Assembly: GCF_026168105.1 (NCBI RefSeq) | Contig: NZ_LBMW01000060.1 | Coordinates: forward strand, 1 to 39,302 | Direction of reading: 5' to 3' | Length of the DNA: 39,302 bases | Source: Streptomyces hygroscopicus | GTDB lineage: Bacteria; Actinomycetota; Actinomycetes; Streptomycetales; Streptomycetaceae | Part shown: in pieces, positions 22,935-31,444 of the stretch | Layout: each line of letters begins with the position of its first letter | How positions within the stretch are numbered: the first letter of the stretch is position 1 | Translations under genes and position numbers: made by a program | The notes under the pieces: generated by a model | Told to the model about the DNA's origin: nothing | What the model saw: only the letters and a program-made list of their open reading frames with translations | Databases searched by the model: none

Positions 22935-23143
22935 TCACCCTAAGCCTGCGCAGAGCGTAGTGCCGTCCCGGCTGTAGTCACGCGCCGGCACCTGACGCCC
23001 CTCAGTGTCCCCAAGAAGTCGAGCGGCTCCCGGTAACCAAGCTCGCACGGACGCCAGTTGGCCGACGGACGGCCCGTTGGCGAAACCGGTCCGGTGACCG
23101 CTCGCCGCCGGGGTGTCCGCGTTGCGGTCGGCAATGTGCTGAT

Positions 23144-23728
23144 GTGATGATTCCAGGCATGGCTGATCACGGGGGCGACAGCGAGCCGGCAGGACCGATA
23201 CGCAGATCCCGGCTGTCCGACTACGCAGAGATGGCCGGGCCGGACGTACGGCAGGTACGGGACGTACGGGGAGCTACCCCGCCGCCGACAACCGCGTCAA
23301 CCTCGCCCTCGCCCTCGCCCTCGCCCGAAGCGCAGGACATCGCCCGGCGCCGACGTGAATTCGCAGCGCTGCTGGGCGAGTTCCGCCGTGCCGCCGTCCT
23401 CGTGCCCCTCGACGAGAACGAGGTCCCCCTGACGGGAGATCAGGGCGGAGTCCGGTGGATCTACGCGTTCTCGAACGATTCGGCACTGGCCCGGTTCGCG
23501 ATCGCGAGGGGTGAGGGCTCGCGCGTCTGGGCCTACCGGCGTGTTCTGGGAGCCCGGTTGCTGGATGCCGCGGTGGTGGCGGTGGGTGTGCCGTGCGGTG
23601 TGGCCCTGGATGTCGGGAGCGGTGACGACGGGGTGCTGTTCCCGCCCGTGGCGGGGATCGTGCCGGACTCCGCGGCTGTGTATGCACACGGCGCAGCGGC
23701 GACGACGAACCGGGAGGAGCCGCGGTGA
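23144..23728 (+). CDS. SseB-like protein heading the RHS toxin operon
   Basis: The 194-residue frame starts at ATG 23144, 23147 or 23159; no strong ribosome site decides between them. The first ~65 residues are disordered and end in a Ser-Pro run encoded by four perfect TCGCCC hexamers (23303-23326). Residues ~70-180 resemble the SseB N-terminal domain: REFAALLGEFRRAAVLVPLDENEV, GGVRWIYAFSNDSALARFAIARG and GVALDVGSGDDGVLFPPVAGIVPD. In Streptomyces such proteins often sit in front of WXG-like and polymorphic-toxin genes and may assist secretion; that role is inference. Its stop overlaps the next start as GTGA. Confidence 0.75.
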   Translation: MMIPGMADHGGDSEPAGPIRRSRLSDYAEMAGPDVRQVRDVRGATPPPTTASTSPSPSPSPEAQDIARRRREFAALLGEFRRAAVLVPLDENEVPLTGDQGGVRWIYAFSNDSALARFAIARGEGSRVWAYRRVLGARLLDAAVVAVGVPCGVALDVGSGDDGVLFPPVAGIVPDSAAVYAHGAAATTNREEPR

Positions 23729-24396
23729 GCGGTGACGGGGGCAAGGACATCAAGGCGTCGGGGCTGAAGGAGATCGCACAGGGCATCACGCTGACCCTGG
23801 GCGAGCTCAAGGAACTCGGCATGGACAGCCTGGCCGGAGCGGGCCGCGGGTTCTCGGATCTGCAGTTGTCCGGGCTGGAGTTGGGGAACGACGGGTTGGT
23901 GTCGGCGTTCAAGTCGTTCTGCGAACGCTGGGAGTGGGGGGTGCGTGCGCTGGTCAACGAGGGCAACTCCTTCGCTCAGGCGGTGCATCTGTCGGCGGGC
24001 ACGCTGTACGAGACGGACCAGTACGTCGAGGGCGCGCTGAAGGTCGGGGCGAACTCGTTGATGGGCAATCCGTATGCCTCCGAGGACGACATCACGAAGA
24101 TGAGCTGGGGGGACCTGGCCAGCAACAATGCCCTCGCCCACGCCGACTACAGCCAGAAGTCCTTCGAGGATGCGGCGCACAACAGCGCTCAGGGCTGGAA
24201 GGACGCCGCGCGGGATGTGATGACTTCGCACACCCTGGGCCCGATGGGCATCAACCCGGAGAACCTGCACCGTGCCCTCGGGGTGAGTGACCAGCAGTAC
24301 GGGCAGGCGCTGGATCACGCGCTCGGTCCCTCTCCGGAGGAGCGGGCCAAGGCCGCCGCGGAACAGCAGGCGCGGCAGGGCGGGGGTGCCGGCTGA
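23725..24396 (+). CDS. WXG-like helical protein upstream of the RHS toxin
   Basis: The 223-residue protein starts at GTG 23725, behind GGGAGGAGC. It is mainly alpha-helical, with FKSFCERWEWGVRALVNEGNSFAQAVHLSAGTLYETDQYVEG near 55-97, resembling the helix-turn-helix (WxG-type) of type VII secretion substrates. A second helical region spans 135-165, with a charged C-terminal tail. No signal peptide or membrane segment is seen. It overlaps the toxin start by one base, so the two are made together. It may be a chaperone or a co-secreted partner of the RHS protein; the family was not named with certainty. Confidence 0.72.
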   Translation: MSGDGGKDIKASGLKEIAQGITLTLGELKELGMDSLAGAGRGFSDLQLSGLELGNDGLVSAFKSFCERWEWGVRALVNEGNSFAQAVHLSAGTLYETDQYVEGALKVGANSLMGNPYASEDDITKMSWGDLASNNALAHADYSQKSFEDAAHNSAQGWKDAARDVMTSHTLGPMGINPENLHRALGVSDQQYGQALDHALGPSPEERAKAAAEQQARQGGGAG

Positions 24397-27300
24397 TGGG
24401 GATCGGTGACTATCTCAACAAGGCCGCGGGCGGGCTGGAAGACGGCTGGCATGCGGGCGAGAAGCTTCTCGGGGAGGGCATCGACAAGGGTGCCCATGTC
24501 ATCGGAGAGGGCCTGGATTACGTCGGGGCCCACGACTGGGCCAGGACGGTCGATGACCTGGGCGACAAGTGGGCCTCCGACCTCGGCGCCACACCGGACG
24601 AGCAGCAGCTGGGACAGAGCGACGAGGCCACCCATCTGGTCCACGGTGCGCCCGGCAGCATCAGGTCGGCCGCATCCCACCTGAAGCACTTCCACACGGC
24701 GTTCGACAAGGTCGGCGAGGGAATGCGGGGGCTGGACTCCTCGCATTGGAAGGGGCAGTCCGCCGACACCTTCCGCGAGAAGTTCGCCATGCACCCACCC
24801 AAGTGGCTGCATGCGGCGGACGCCTGCGACAAGGCGGCCAAGGCGCTGGACACGTACGCGGACACGGTCGCGTGGGCGCAGCACCAGGCTCAGCAGGCCA
24901 TCGACCTGTACAAGAAAGGCAAGGACGCCTCCGACAAGGCGGTGCACGCGTACAACAAGCGCGTGGACGCCTTCAACGCGGCCCTCAAGGAGAACAAGGA
25001 CCCCGGCCCGCGTCCCGACCCCTTCCAGGACCCGGGCACCGCCGACATCAAGCATGCCCACGAGATCCTCAAAGAGGCCCGTCGCCAGCGCAACGACGCC
25101 GCCCGGACGGCGACCGAAGCCGTGCACGCCGCCCTCGCCCATGCGCCCGCCGAGCCGCCGCCGCTGAAGCGGCTCGCGCTGGACGGCCTCGACGGATACC
25201 AGGCGTTCAACACCGAGGAGACTCACCTCGTGGGGGGCGTGATCAAGGGCTCAGCGGACCTGGTGAACTTCGTTCGCGGCCTGGACCCGGAGGACCCGTA
25301 CAACCTCACGCACCCGGCGAAGTTCGCCCAGAACGTCAGCATGACGCTCTCCGGCCTCGTCTCCACGGCCGCCCACCCCGAGCGCACGCTGAAGTCGGCG
25401 TGGGACGGCTTCAAGAAGGACCCGGCCGAGGGCCTCGGCCGCCTGATCCCGCAGTTCGTAGGCACGGACGGCCTGGGGCTGGCGGAGGGCGGGTTGCGGG
25501 CCGCGGCCAAGGAAGGCCTGGCGGGGGCCGCGGAAAGGGCAGGGGGCCAGGAGGTGAGGGGAGCCGCGGAGAACTCCGCGGCGGACGCCGCCAGGACCCA
25601 TCCCGGTGAGCACGACAACCCCTCTCCCGGGAACAAGGTCGACAAGGACCCCACGGACCCGGTCGACCTCACCACCGGCAAGATGTACCTGCCGCAGACG
25701 GATGTGACACTGCCCGGCGCCCTTCCCCTCGTCTTCAAACGACGTGTGGAGTCGGGATACCACTTCGGCCGCTGGTTCGGCCCGTCCTGGTCCTCGACGA
25801 TCGACCAGCGCCTGGAGATCGACGCCGAGGGAGTCGTCTTCGTGCAGGAGGACGGCCTCCTCCTCGCCTATCCGCACCCGGCCCCGGGCCTGCCCACCCT
25901 GCCCAGCCACGGTCCGCGCTGGCCCCTGGACCGCGAGGACGGCGGCTACACGATCACCGACCCGAGCACGCTCCGAACCTGGCACTTCAGCGACCGGGGC
26001 GAGGGCCTGGCGGTCCTGGAACAGATCGACGACCGCAACGGCAACTGGCTCACCTTCGAGTACGACAACGAGGGCGCCCCGCTCGGGATCGTCTCCAGCG
26101 CCGGCTACGACGTCCGCATCACGACGGAGGCGGAACGGGTCACGGCCCTCCGTCTGGCGGCGACCGGCCAGGTGCTGATGCGCTACGGCTACAGCGACGG
26201 CCACCTGACCGAGGTCATCAACTCCTCAGGTCTGCCGTTGCGTTTCACGTACGACGAGGCAGGCCGGGTCACCTCCTGGACGGACACGAACGACCGCGGC
26301 TACACCTACGAGTACGACGACCAGGACCGCTGCACAGCCGAGGGCGGCACGCACGGCCACATGACCCTGCGCCTGTCCTACGACGAGACGGACCCGGACA
26401 CGGGCCTGCGCGTGACCACCACGACCACCGCCGAAGGCCACACCCGCCGATACGTGGTCGACGACGCCTTTCAGGTGGTCGCCGAAATCGACCCGCTCGG
26501 CGCGGTCACCCGCTTCGAACGCGACCGCTACCACCGTCTCCTCTCCCGCACCGACCCCCTGGGACGCCGGACCGCATTCGACCACGACGACGCGGGCAAC
26601 GTCATCGCGGTGGTGCGCCCGGACGGCCGTGAGGCCAGGGCGGAGTACAACGACCTCGGCCTGCCGACAAAGGTGGTGAACCCGGACGGCACGGTCGTGC
26701 GCCAGACGTACGACGACCGCGGCAACCGCACATCGGTGACCACCTCCACGGGCCACACCTCCCGCTTCACCTACAACGAGGCCGGCCACCTGACGTCCGT
26801 GACCGACCCGCTCGGCCGCACGACAACGGTCGTATGCGACCGCGCGGGCCTCCCGTTGCAGGTCACCGACCCGCTGGGCTCGGCAACGCGTTACGAACGC
26901 GACGCCTTCGGCCGCCCGGTCGCCATCACCGACCCGACGGGAGCCACAACGCACCTGCAGTGGTCGGTCGAGGGCCAACTGACACGCCGCACGGCTCCCG
27001 ACGGCACCACGGAGTCATGGACCTACGACGGCGAGGGCAACTGCACGAGCCACTCCGACCCGATGGGCGGCGTCTCCCACTTCGAGTACACGCACTTCGA
27101 CCTGCTGACGGCACGCACGGGCCCGGACGGGGTGCGCTACGAGTTCGAGCACGACATGGAACTGCGGCTGTCGACGGTGACGAACCCGCAGGGCCTGACG
27201 TGGACGTACGAATACGACGCTGCCGGACGCCTGGTCACGGAAACCGACTTCGACGATCGCACCCTCAGGTACACATACGACTCGGCCGACCGCTTGACCT

Positions 27301-29165
27301 CCCGGACGAACGCACTCGGTCAGGTGGTGTCATTCGAACGCGACCTGCTGGGCCGGGTGATCCGCAAGGACGCGGCCGGCCGGGTCACGACGTACGCGTA
27401 CGACCTGACGGACCAGCTCGCACAGGCGACCGGCCCGGACGGCACGACACTGACGCTGCTGCGGGACCGCTTCGGAATGCTGCGGTCGGAGACGGTCGAC
27501 GGCCGGACACTGACCTACGCCCACGACGAGTTGGGGCGCCGCACGGGCCGTACAACCCCGACCGGCGCCACGACCACCTGGTCGTACGACGCCGCCGGGC
27601 GCCGCACCGGCATGGTGGCTTCCGGTCGTGTCATCGACTCCACCTATGACCCGGTGGGCCGTGAACTCACCCGCAGCATCGGCGAGACGGTCACCCTGGA
27701 ACAGGCCTTCGACGCGCTGGGACGGCTGACGACCCAGTCGGTGACGGGAGCGGGCGGCCGTTCGGTGCAGCACCGGGACTACACCTACCGCGCCGACGGC
27801 AACCTGATCGGCGTAGACGACCAACTGTCCGGCTCCCGCCGCTTCGACCTGGACGCGGCAGGCCGGGTGACGGCGGTACACGCGGCGCACTGGAAGGAGA
27901 CGTACGCCTACGACGCTGCGGGCAACCAGACCCAGGCATCCTGGCCGACGGACCACCCGGGCCAGGAAGCGGTAGGCGACCGCACCTACACGGGCACCCG
28001 CATCACGCGAGCCGGCAAGGTCCGCTACGAACACGACGCCCTCGGCCGCATCACCCTGCGCCAGAAGACACGCCTGTCCCGCAAACCCGACACATGGCGC
28101 TACGAGTGGGACGCCGAGGACCGCCTGACCTCGGTGACCACCCCGGACGGCACCCGCTGGCGCTACACCTACGACCCCCTGGGCCGCCGCACCGCCAAGT
28201 TCCGCCTGGGCGAGGACGGCGAGACCGTCATGGAGCGGGTGGACTTCACCTGGGACGGCACAACGCTCTGCGAGCAGACCACCACGTCCCCCGCCCTCCC
28301 GAACCCGGTCACCCTCACCTGGGACCACCAGGGCCTGCGCCCCATAGCCCAAACCGAACGCATCACCGCAGCAGCCGACGCCTCGCAGGAGGAAATCGAC
28401 TCCCGCTTCTTCGCCATCGTCACCGACCTGGTGGGCACCCCCACGGAACTGGTCGACGAACAGGGCGACATCGCCTGGCACACCCGCAGCACCCTGTGGG
28501 GCGCCACCGCCTGGGCGGCGAACAGCACCACCTACACACCTCTGCGCTTCCCCGGCCAGTACTTCGACCCCGAAACAGGCCTGCACTACAACTACTTCCG
28601 CCACTACGACCCCGAAACGGCCCGCTACCTCACTCCCGACCCCCTTGGACTCGCGCCCGCACCCAACCCGGCTGCCTATGTCCATAATCCGTATACATGG
28701 GCCGACCCCCTGGGGCTGGCACCAAGTGGATGTCCTGAAGAGGAGCATCTGTTCAGAGGAACCACCAAGGGTTTCAATGCAAGCGAGAATACGCAAATTT
28801 CAGGGTTCACGCCAACGTCAACAGACCCTGGCGTGGCAACAGCGTTCGCTCGACACTCAGAACAATTCGGTGAATCCGTTGTTCAGCTCATCCCCCGAAG
28901 CGCGCTTGAAGGGGTAGATACCATGCCTGGATACATCCGCGCTGAGGCGGAGGTGGGGGTTAATCTTCCAGCCTCTGAGCTTGGGAACAGGGCCGCCGTA
29001 GAGATCCCATCAAGCGTCGCCCACGATATCCTCAAAGACATGGGGATCCACGTACCCCGAATAAAGACATATGAAGGCATCAGCGACGCTCTAGAATGGG
29101 ATATACCAAAGCTTTCACCTGGGCAGATTAGACACTTTGTCACGGAGGCATACAGGCGTGGATGA
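24396..29165 (+). CDS. RHS/YD-repeat polymorphic toxin with ADP-ribosyltransferase-like tip
   Basis: The 1589-residue protein starts at ATG 24396. Residues 1-270 are helical with HWKGQSADTFREKF (W118, G120) and long coiled coils, like N-terminal domains of type VII-exported toxins; no Sec signal is seen. A spacer precedes a DUF6531-like start (DPVDLTTGKMYLPQTDVTL, ~418). RHS/YD repeats such as YEYDDQDR, YDEAGR and FERDRYHR run from ~480 to ~1400. The shell ends with two DPLGLAP motifs (~1415 and ~1437). The tip (~1442-1589) has R1454 in HLFRGTT, T1474-S1475-T1476 in TPTSTDPGVATAFA and E1517-A-E1519 in RAEAEVGV, the R / S-T-S / ExE order of mono-ADP-ribosyltransferases. The tip is visibly less GC-rich than the shell. 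Confidence 0.88.
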   Translation: MGIGDYLNKAAGGLEDGWHAGEKLLGEGIDKGAHVIGEGLDYVGAHDWARTVDDLGDKWASDLGATPDEQQLGQSDEATHLVHGAPGSIRSAASHLKHFHTAFDKVGEGMRGLDSSHWKGQSADTFREKFAMHPPKWLHAADACDKAAKALDTYADTVAWAQHQAQQAIDLYKKGKDASDKAVHAYNKRVDAFNAALKENKDPGPRPDPFQDPGTADIKHAHEILKEARRQRNDAARTATEAVHAALAHAPAEPPPLKRLALDGLDGYQAFNTEETHLVGGVIKGSADLVNFVRGLDPEDPYNLTHPAKFAQNVSMTLSGLVSTAAHPERTLKSAWDGFKKDPAEGLGRLIPQFVGTDGLGLAEGGLRAAAKEGLAGAAERAGGQEVRGAAENSAADAARTHPGEHDNPSPGNKVDKDPTDPVDLTTGKMYLPQTDVTLPGALPLVFKRRVESGYHFGRWFGPSWSSTIDQRLEIDAEGVVFVQEDGLLLAYPHPAPGLPTLPSHGPRWPLDREDGGYTITDPSTLRTWHFSDRGEGLAVLEQIDDRNGNWLTFEYDNEGAPLGIVSSAGYDVRITTEAERVTALRLAATGQVLMRYGYSDGHLTEVINSSGLPLRFTYDEAGRVTSWTDTNDRGYTYEYDDQDRCTAEGGTHGHMTLRLSYDETDPDTGLRVTTTTTAEGHTRRYVVDDAFQVVAEIDPLGAVTRFERDRYHRLLSRTDPLGRRTAFDHDDAGNVIAVVRPDGREARAEYNDLGLPTKVVNPDGTVVRQTYDDRGNRTSVTTSTGHTSRFTYNEAGHLTSVTDPLGRTTTVVCDRAGLPLQVTDPLGSATRYERDAFGRPVAITDPTGATTHLQWSVEGQLTRRTAPDGTTESWTYDGEGNCTSHSDPMGGVSHFEYTHFDLLTARTGPDGVRYEFEHDMELRLSTVTNPQGLTWTYEYDAAGRLVTETDFDDRTLRYTYDSADRLTSRTNALGQVVSFERDLLGRVIRKDAAGRVTTYAYDLTDQLAQATGPDGTTLTLLRDRFGMLRSETVDGRTLTYAHDELGRRTGRTTPTGATTTWSYDAAGRRTGMVASGRVIDSTYDPVGRELTRSIGETVTLEQAFDALGRLTTQSVTGAGGRSVQHRDYTYRADGNLIGVDDQLSGSRRFDLDAAGRVTAVHAAHWKETYAYDAAGNQTQASWPTDHPGQEAVGDRTYTGTRITRAGKVRYEHDALGRITLRQKTRLSRKPDTWRYEWDAEDRLTSVTTPDGTRWRYTYDPLGRRTAKFRLGEDGETVMERVDFTWDGTTLCEQTTTSPALPNPVTLTWDHQGLRPIAQTERITAAADASQEEIDSRFFAIVTDLVGTPTELVDEQGDIAWHTRSTLWGATAWAANSTTYTPLRFPGQYFDPETGLHYNYFRHYDPETARYLTPDPLGLAPAPNPAAYVHNPYTWADPLGLAPSGCPEEEHLFRGTTKGFNASENTQISGFTPTSTDPGVATAFARHSEQFGESVVQLIPRSALEGVDTMPGYIRAEAEVGVNLPASELGNRAAVEIPSSVAHDILKDMGIHVPRIKTYEGISDALEWDIPKLSPGQIRHFVTEAYRRG

Positions 29166-29475
29166 GATCGACACGGGAAAACTGCAAATCTACTCTGTGG
29201 AAGAGAGGGGGGATGCGACCGCTACATGCATCGTCCGATGCGTGGGCGGCATTGTCCGCACCGGCCAGCAATTCGGCGTCGGTTCGACTTTGAACCCAAC
29301 TAGAGATCCCTCAGTCATTACCCTCGTCTGGATCAAACGCTATGAGCAGCTAATGGAATTTATTGATCCACCTCACAATGCAAAGGTTCATTTTGTCGGC
29401 GCGGGGGCATCCGCACTGGAAAGAGGAGTAACCATTACCGCCATCACGACCAGGCACTTTCCCGAAGGGCAGTAA
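29158..29475 (+). CDS. Candidate immunity protein for the RHS toxin tip
   Basis: The 105-residue protein starts at GTG 29158, inside the last codons of the toxin, with GGAGG 9 nt upstream; the frames overlap by 8 bp. I recognise no immunity family. CIVRCVGGIVRTGQQFGVG resembles the beta-barrel segment of elongation-factor domain 2 in spacing (a VxxGxVxxGQ-type turn), followed by LVWIKRYEQLMEFIDPPHNAKVHFVGAG. It would be a small cytosolic beta protein. Low GC and non-Streptomyces codons match the toxin tip, so tip and immunity gene were probably acquired together. Its role is inferred from its position after the toxin. Confidence 0.72.
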   Translation: MDEIDTGKLQIYSVEERGDATATCIVRCVGGIVRTGQQFGVGSTLNPTRDPSVITLVWIKRYEQLMEFIDPPHNAKVHFVGAGASALERGVTITAITTRHFPEGQ

Positions 29476-29480
29476 TACGT

Positions 29481-29768
29481 GTGCCATTCGGGTTGCCGCC
29501 CGCCGGGCGCGCCTCGAAAATGGCGCGGTGGGGGCTCGGGGCGCGGTTCGGGACACTGCGGGAGGCCGAGAGCGCCGTCATCCAGGCAGGGCGGTCCGCC
29601 GCCCTGTCCTACCGGTCCTGGCAGGACTTCTCCGCCGGCTACATCCTCGGGCGCGCCCTCCACTTCGACGACGAGGAGTTCGGGGAGTGGTACCAGAGCA
29701 TGGTCGAGGCTCATCGGATCCTGATGTCCGAGCCAGGCAGCCTCTGGCTCAACATTCCCTTCCGGTAA
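29481..29768 (+). pseudogene. DUF1266-like C-terminal remnant
   Basis: The 95-codon frame starts at GTG 29481, directly after the immunity gene, but its first ~14 codons look unrelated. From MARWGLGARFGTLREAESAV onward it matches the C-terminal half of DUF1266-type proteins: aromatic SYRSWQDFSAGYILGRALHFDDEEFGEWY, then a final short tail WLNIPFR. The usual N-terminal half is absent. GC returns to Streptomyces level. It may be the displaced end of an older immunity or effector gene, left when the present tip was inserted. Alternatively it is a short functional gene. Confidence 0.6.
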
Positions 29769-30237
29769 CCCCCTCGACGTGCGGTGGGCCGACCGCGCCG
29801 TACGCCGCCGCACCCGTCCGTGGCAGCGTCGCCCACATCCGAGTCCCTCCACCTGGATCCCGGGACTCGCCGAAGCCCCAACTGCCGTCGCAGGCCCGGC
29901 AGACGCAGGCCAGGAGGCGGAGGGCCGCGCGACGGCGGGTGTCGCAGGCCGCGGCCAGGTTGGGGTGCGTGTGGCGGGGGTGACTGTCGTAGGCGATCAC
30001 CCTGAGGGTTCGGGCTCGGTAGCGGAGGGAGAGGTAGTAGTCCAGTGACTCCGTGAACTGGCAGACGATTGCGGTCAGTTCGCCGACCGCCTGAAGCGCC
30101 GGGTCCAGCATGTCGTCCAGGCCGTGCACCTTCAGGGCCTCCCGTGTCGCCGCTCTCGCCAGCGCCGGGCTGGCCAGGACGGCGGGGAGCGTGAAGCTGT
30201 AGGACAGGGTTTCCCAGCTCGAGCATCTGCTCGCCAT
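29749..30237 (-). CDS. HATPase-type regulatory protein (anti-sigma-like), 5' end altered
   Basis: The 162-residue frame starts at ATG 30237. ETLSYSFTLPAVLASPALARAATREALKVHG, VGELTAIVCQFTES, LRVIAYDSHPRHTHP and CRACDGSWGFGESRDPGGGTRMWATLP match the Streptomyces ATP-binding proteins that pair with an XRE-DUF5753 regulator and a DUF397 protein. The VGELTAIVCQF element replaces the usual N-box (ELVTNAxxH), so ATP binding may be lost. Its first ~8 codons (MASRCSSW) are antisense DUF5753 sequence, so the native start and probably promoter are gone. It overlaps the DUF1266 remnant by 20 bp at the convergent end. Confidence 0.72.
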   Translation of the reverse strand: MASRCSSWETLSYSFTLPAVLASPALARAATREALKVHGLDDMLDPALQAVGELTAIVCQFTESLDYYLSLRYRARTLRVIAYDSHPRHTHPNLAAACDTRRRAALRLLACVCRACDGSWGFGESRDPGGGTRMWATLPRTGAAAYGAVGPPHVEGVTGREC

Positions 30238-30499
30238 GTCCGAACATCCGCCCGTGCGACTGATGGTCATCCCGTTCTCCGCCGGTACGTTTCCCGGAGC
30301 CGAGCAGACGGTCAACTTCCTGGAAGCGCCGGTGCCGCAACTCGACACCGTCCAGGTCGACAGCTCGCACGGGCCGGAATTCCCGGGCGAAGAAGCGCAG
30401 TTGGCCAAGTACCGTGCCCACTTGGATTGGATGGAGCGCATCGCCCTGTCACCCGAAGCGTCGCGCGACTTCGTCCGGAACAATGCCAACAGCCTGTGA
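30215..30499 (+). pseudogene. Truncated XRE-family regulator: only the DUF5753 C-terminus remains
   Basis: The frame from CAG 30215 reads QLEHLLAMSEHPPVRLMVIPFSAGTFPGA and continues through FLEAPVPQLDTVQVD to a helix with ALSPEASRDFV, ending at 30499. This is the last ~95 residues of DUF5753, the sensor half of HTH_31/XRE regulators that are usually ~280 residues long. The helix-turn-helix and the first half of DUF5753 are missing, since at 30214 the sequence switches to the divergent ATPase gene. An internal ATG (30236) could start an 87-residue fragment, but it would not bind DNA. Confidence 0.8.
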
Positions 30500-30510
30500 G
30501 GACAAGCCCG

Positions 30511-30702
30511 ATGGACCACGTCACCTGGGAAGAGCCCTTCTGCGGCGAGGGCAACTCCTGCTTCCGGCTGGGCACCGACAGACAGGGAAACGCCTACATC
30601 GCCATGGCCGGGCAGGAGGACCACTGCCTCACCGACACCCGCGAAGCCCTCCGCACTCTCATCCTCGACATCAAGGCGGGCAAGGCCGACCACCTTCTGT
30701 GA
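30511..30702 (+). CDS. DUF397 family small protein
   Basis: The 63-residue protein starts at ATG 30511. MDHVTWEEPFCGEGNSCFRLG, an alternating beta segment (NAYIAMAGQ) and EALRTLILDIKAGKADHLL match DUF397, the small partner of XRE-DUF5753 regulators in Streptomyces (BldB/AbaA/WhiJ-type neighbourhoods). Such proteins often antagonise their regulator. It lies 11 nt after the truncated regulator and appears intact, so it has probably lost its cognate partner in this locus. Confidence 0.82.
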   Translation: MDHVTWEEPFCGEGNSCFRLGTDRQGNAYIAMAGQEDHCLTDTREALRTLILDIKAGKADHLL

Positions 30703-30724
30703 GTCGGCCTGCCATACGTACCGG

Positions 30725-31318
30725 TCAGTCTTCGTCCTCCTCCGAGGCTGCCGGTTCCTGCTCTCCGTCCTCGAAGTAGGTGTCCAGCACCTCGTCCAGC
30801 CGGGCCTCCCACTCCTGGAAGCGGGCGCGGGAATCGGCCTCGATCTCGATGGGGTACCAGCGGCGCTCCGGCGTGTGCACGGTCACCGTGAACCGCTTCC
30901 CGAAGCGCGCGGTCTCCGTCTCCACCGCCCCGATCTCGTCCCAGCGGAACTCACACTCCTGGTCGTCCAGGTGCAGCCGTACGCCCCGGTGGTCGGCGAC
31001 GATCCTCGCGCGGCGGTCGGAGGCCTCGAAGACGGGGCCGTCGGGAGCCTCCTCCTTCTCGGCGGAGGTCTCTTCGGCGGACGTCTCTTCGGTCGCGGGC
31101 TCCCCGCCGACGGCCTCTTCGGCCGAGGGCTCTCCGGCGTCCTCCGCCTCGGCTCCCTCGGCCTCCTCCGCTTCGTCGACGAGGACCGCCTCCTCGGGCT
31201 CGGCCGGCTTCGCATCCTCCGGTTCGCCGGACCCCGGGGAGGTGAGCCCGGGGATGAAGGCGGGGTCGATCCCGGCGCCGTCCAGGGGCTGGCTGCTCGT
31301 ACCTATGCGCTGCTCCAC
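30725..31318 (-). CDS. Acidic protein with C-terminal PH-like domain, function unknown
   Basis: The 197-residue protein starts at GTG 31318; no strong ribosome site. Residues ~35-95 are very acidic and disordered, rich in Glu, Ala and Pro, with TSAEETSAEKEE-type repeats. Residues ~100-180 have strands HRGVRLHLDDQECEFRWDEIGAVETETARFG and RFTVTVHTPERRWYPIEIEADSR, followed by a C-terminal helix (ARFQEWEARLDEVLDTYFED), an arrangement like bacterial PH-like folds. No signal peptide. It faces the DUF397 gene end-to-end with a 22-bp gap and is probably unrelated to it. Confidence 0.7.
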   Translation of the reverse strand: MEQRIGTSSQPLDGAGIDPAFIPGLTSPGSGEPEDAKPAEPEEAVLVDEAEEAEGAEAEDAGEPSAEEAVGGEPATEETSAEETSAEKEEAPDGPVFEASDRRARIVADHRGVRLHLDDQECEFRWDEIGAVETETARFGKRFTVTVHTPERRWYPIEIEADSRARFQEWEARLDEVLDTYFEDGEQEPAASEEDED

Positions 31319-31384
31319 AGCAGGGCAGTATGGTCGAAGATCCTGTGCGGGACACAGTCAGCGCCTGCTTCGTTATACGAATCT

Positions 31385-31430
31385 CCGCCAGAACCCCGCC
31401 AGACCCCGCCAGAACCCCCGTCAGAGAACC
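31385..31430. repeat. Short tandem repeat in the gap before the GntP gene end
   Basis: Three near-copies of CCGCCAGAACC (31385-31395, 31396-31405, 31406-31416) are followed by a looser fourth. The unit is 10-11 bp, so it is unlikely to be coding. No other feature is seen in the 126-bp gap between the acidic protein start and the permease stop. Confidence 0.6.
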
Positions 31431-31444
31431 TCATCAGAGGCCCG

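Noticed and set aside
22940..23170. 76-codon minus-strand ORF between the S1-like and SseB-like genes
   Set aside because: Low-complexity Arg/Pro/Thr translation without Streptomyces codon bias, and it runs through the promoter side of the SseB-like gene.
25251..28796. Long minus-strand frames antisense to the RHS gene
   Set aside because: High-GC shadow frames; the plus strand has the YD repeats, WXG motif and coupled neighbours.
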